The notes under the pieces: generated by a model | Database searches by the model: none | The model's input: the letters and a program-made list of their open reading frames with translations, nothing else | Told to the model about the DNA's origin: nothing | NCBI GenBank assembly: GCA_964398295.1 | Contig: CAYNMW010000020.1 | Span: 1-33,862 of the forward strand | DNA from: CALFUK01 sp964398295 | GTDB lineage: Bacteria; Bacteroidota; Bacteroidia; Chitinophagales; Saprospiraceae | DNA: 33,862 bases | Reading direction: 5' to 3' | Made by a program: the position numbers and the translations under genes | In this document: piece after piece, positions 33,198-33,862 of the stretch | Layout: every line of letters starts with the position of its first letter | Numbering within the stretch: the stretch's first letter is position 1

Positions 33198-33850
33198 CTG
33201 ATATCATTATGTTACCTATAATCCAAAACTAAACTAGCAAGAATAATAATATAAGATTTTCACTATCAGTGATTCTTTTCTTTTGTACAGTCAACTGTTC
33301 AAATAAATCTTTTAGAAAATCAAGCGTATAAACAATAAATGCTAAAAACGAGTAACTATGAGAAAGAAAAAGACCGTCACCCTGGCTGCTAAACTCACCT
33401 CCCAGGTTTACAGCCATGCCTTCAAAGTGGTGATTGTTGAAAGAATCGAAAAAGACCAAGTTTCAGCTAATTAAGCTGCTAAGGAGTACGATTTATTTCG
33501 AGGATCCGTTTACAGGAATTATCCGAAAAGGAAATTAATTCATCATTCTGATCGAGGATTACAATATTGCAATCCACTGTACACAGATGCACTGGAAAGA
33601 AACAGACTAACAAAACGAGAAGCATAACAGAATATCAACAGGAGCATACACATATACAATAATGAAAGACCACACTGAAGTTATAAGATGATGACACCTG
33701 CCGAAGCACATAAAAGAGAGAAATACGTAGACAAACAATGGTAGAAATTTGCATTCACTGAAATATTGAATTGGTAATTATTAATTAACTTGAAATGTGT
33801 AAAGCAATTCTAGGAATAGACAAAACTCAAAACTGAAACCAAAATGTCCA
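33175..33850. mobile_element. Internally deleted IS3-family insertion sequence remnant
   Basis: A 676-base element starting TGGACAT and ending ATGTCCA, that is 5'-TG...CA-3' as in IS3-family ends. It encloses a broken transposase frame with DDE-domain sequence. Intact members of the family are usually 1.2-1.5 kb, so about half is missing. No clear target-site duplication is visible (flanks AAAA and TTTT extend the inverted repeat instead). It begins 31 bases upstream of the symporter start codon. Confidence 0.75.
33358..33744 (+). pseudogene. IS3-family transposase pseudogene (orfA joined to orfB by deletion)
   Basis: Reading one plus-strand frame from ATG 33358 gives first an orfA-like helix-turn-helix start (YSHAFKVVIVERIEKDQVSA, then AAKEYDLFRGSVYRNYP). 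The frame then moves directly into orfB DDE sequence (KLIHHSDRGLQYCNPLYTDA) with the second catalytic Asp, and finally the orfB C-terminus (IHIYNNERPH, SYKMMTPAEAHKRE). In-frame stops interrupt at 33472 (TAA), 33625 (TAA) and 33676 (TGA, where the family normally has Trp). The first DDE Asp region and the segment with the catalytic Glu are absent. Clearly non-functional. Confidence 0.8.
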
Positions 33851-33854
33851 TTTT
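33834..33854 (-). repeat. Right terminal inverted repeat of the IS remnant
   Basis: ATGTCCATTTT (33844-33854) is the reverse complement of the left end. The preceding AAACCAA aligns with the GGTT of the left end. The window stops eight bases after it. Confidence 0.7.
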
Positions 33855-33862
33855 AAAAAAGA

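Noticed and set aside
33229..33459. Minus-strand 76-codon frame near the right end
   Set aside because: It begins at TTG and lies antisense to the orfA part of the IS3 remnant, whose plus-strand frame shows real family similarity. It is a shadow frame.
1..33862. CRISPR array, tRNA, rRNA, riboswitch or defence island
   Set aside because: I saw no regularly spaced short repeats, no tRNA-like cloverleaf sequence and no recognisable riboswitch core or defence gene while reading both strands. Small RNAs without sequence signatures cannot be excluded.

Overview
The window is AT-rich chromosomal DNA from a member of the Bacteroidota, most likely a Saprospiraceae-type marine or free-living bacterium. 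The evidence is of three kinds. Two large secreted proteins end in type IX secretion (Por) C-terminal sorting domains. Two promoters fit the phylum-specific TTG-N19-TAnnTTTG consensus exactly. The long surface protein carries a Cys-rich/Asp-rich linker of a kind I associate with Saprospiraceae. The species cannot be named from sequence alone.

Left part (1-6925, all minus strand): a dethiobiotin-synthetase-like P-loop protein with a DRTGG domain, hemW, a tiny glycine-rich membrane peptide, then a tightly packed group transcribed MoeB/rhodanese -> PLP decarboxylase -> secreted endonuclease I. A 549-base gap with a strong promoter leads into ftsK (+). A convergent SRPBCC-domain gene and an exported Gfo/Idh/MocA oxidoreductase follow, then the cysE-cysM cysteine operon (minus).

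Middle (14027-25408): a 1411-residue modular T9SS cargo protein with five tandem Ig-like repeats, closed by a clear rho-independent terminator. Next come a DEAD-box helicase, a ribB fused to a GTP cyclohydrolase II domain that has lost its metal ligands (RibBX type), a minus-strand pair (DinB-like lipoprotein then nitroreductase), an isolated trpD, a bacterial SUI1/eIF1-like factor and an NhaD-type Na+/H+ antiporter.

Right part (25409-33862): a scaffold gap of exactly 100 Ns is flanked on both sides by the same 55 bases. Then come a sensor histidine kinase, a 1034-residue exported BNR/VPS10-like propeller protein and an Fe-S uracil-DNA-glycosylase-family protein that starts on the stop codon of the gene before it. 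On the minus strand, a sodium:solute symporter and murQ form an apparent N-acetylmuramic-acid salvage operon. Immediately upstream of that operon lies an internally deleted, stop-riddled IS3-family remnant with recognisable terminal inverted repeats. Its end may supply half of the operon's promoter.

Most of the window is housekeeping metabolism plus secreted proteins. I see no CRISPR array, tRNA, rRNA, phage module or defence island. The observations most worth following up are the degenerate RibBX domain, the IS3 remnant and its possible hybrid promoter, the duplicated 55-mer at the assembly gap, and the kinase-less symporter-murQ pair.
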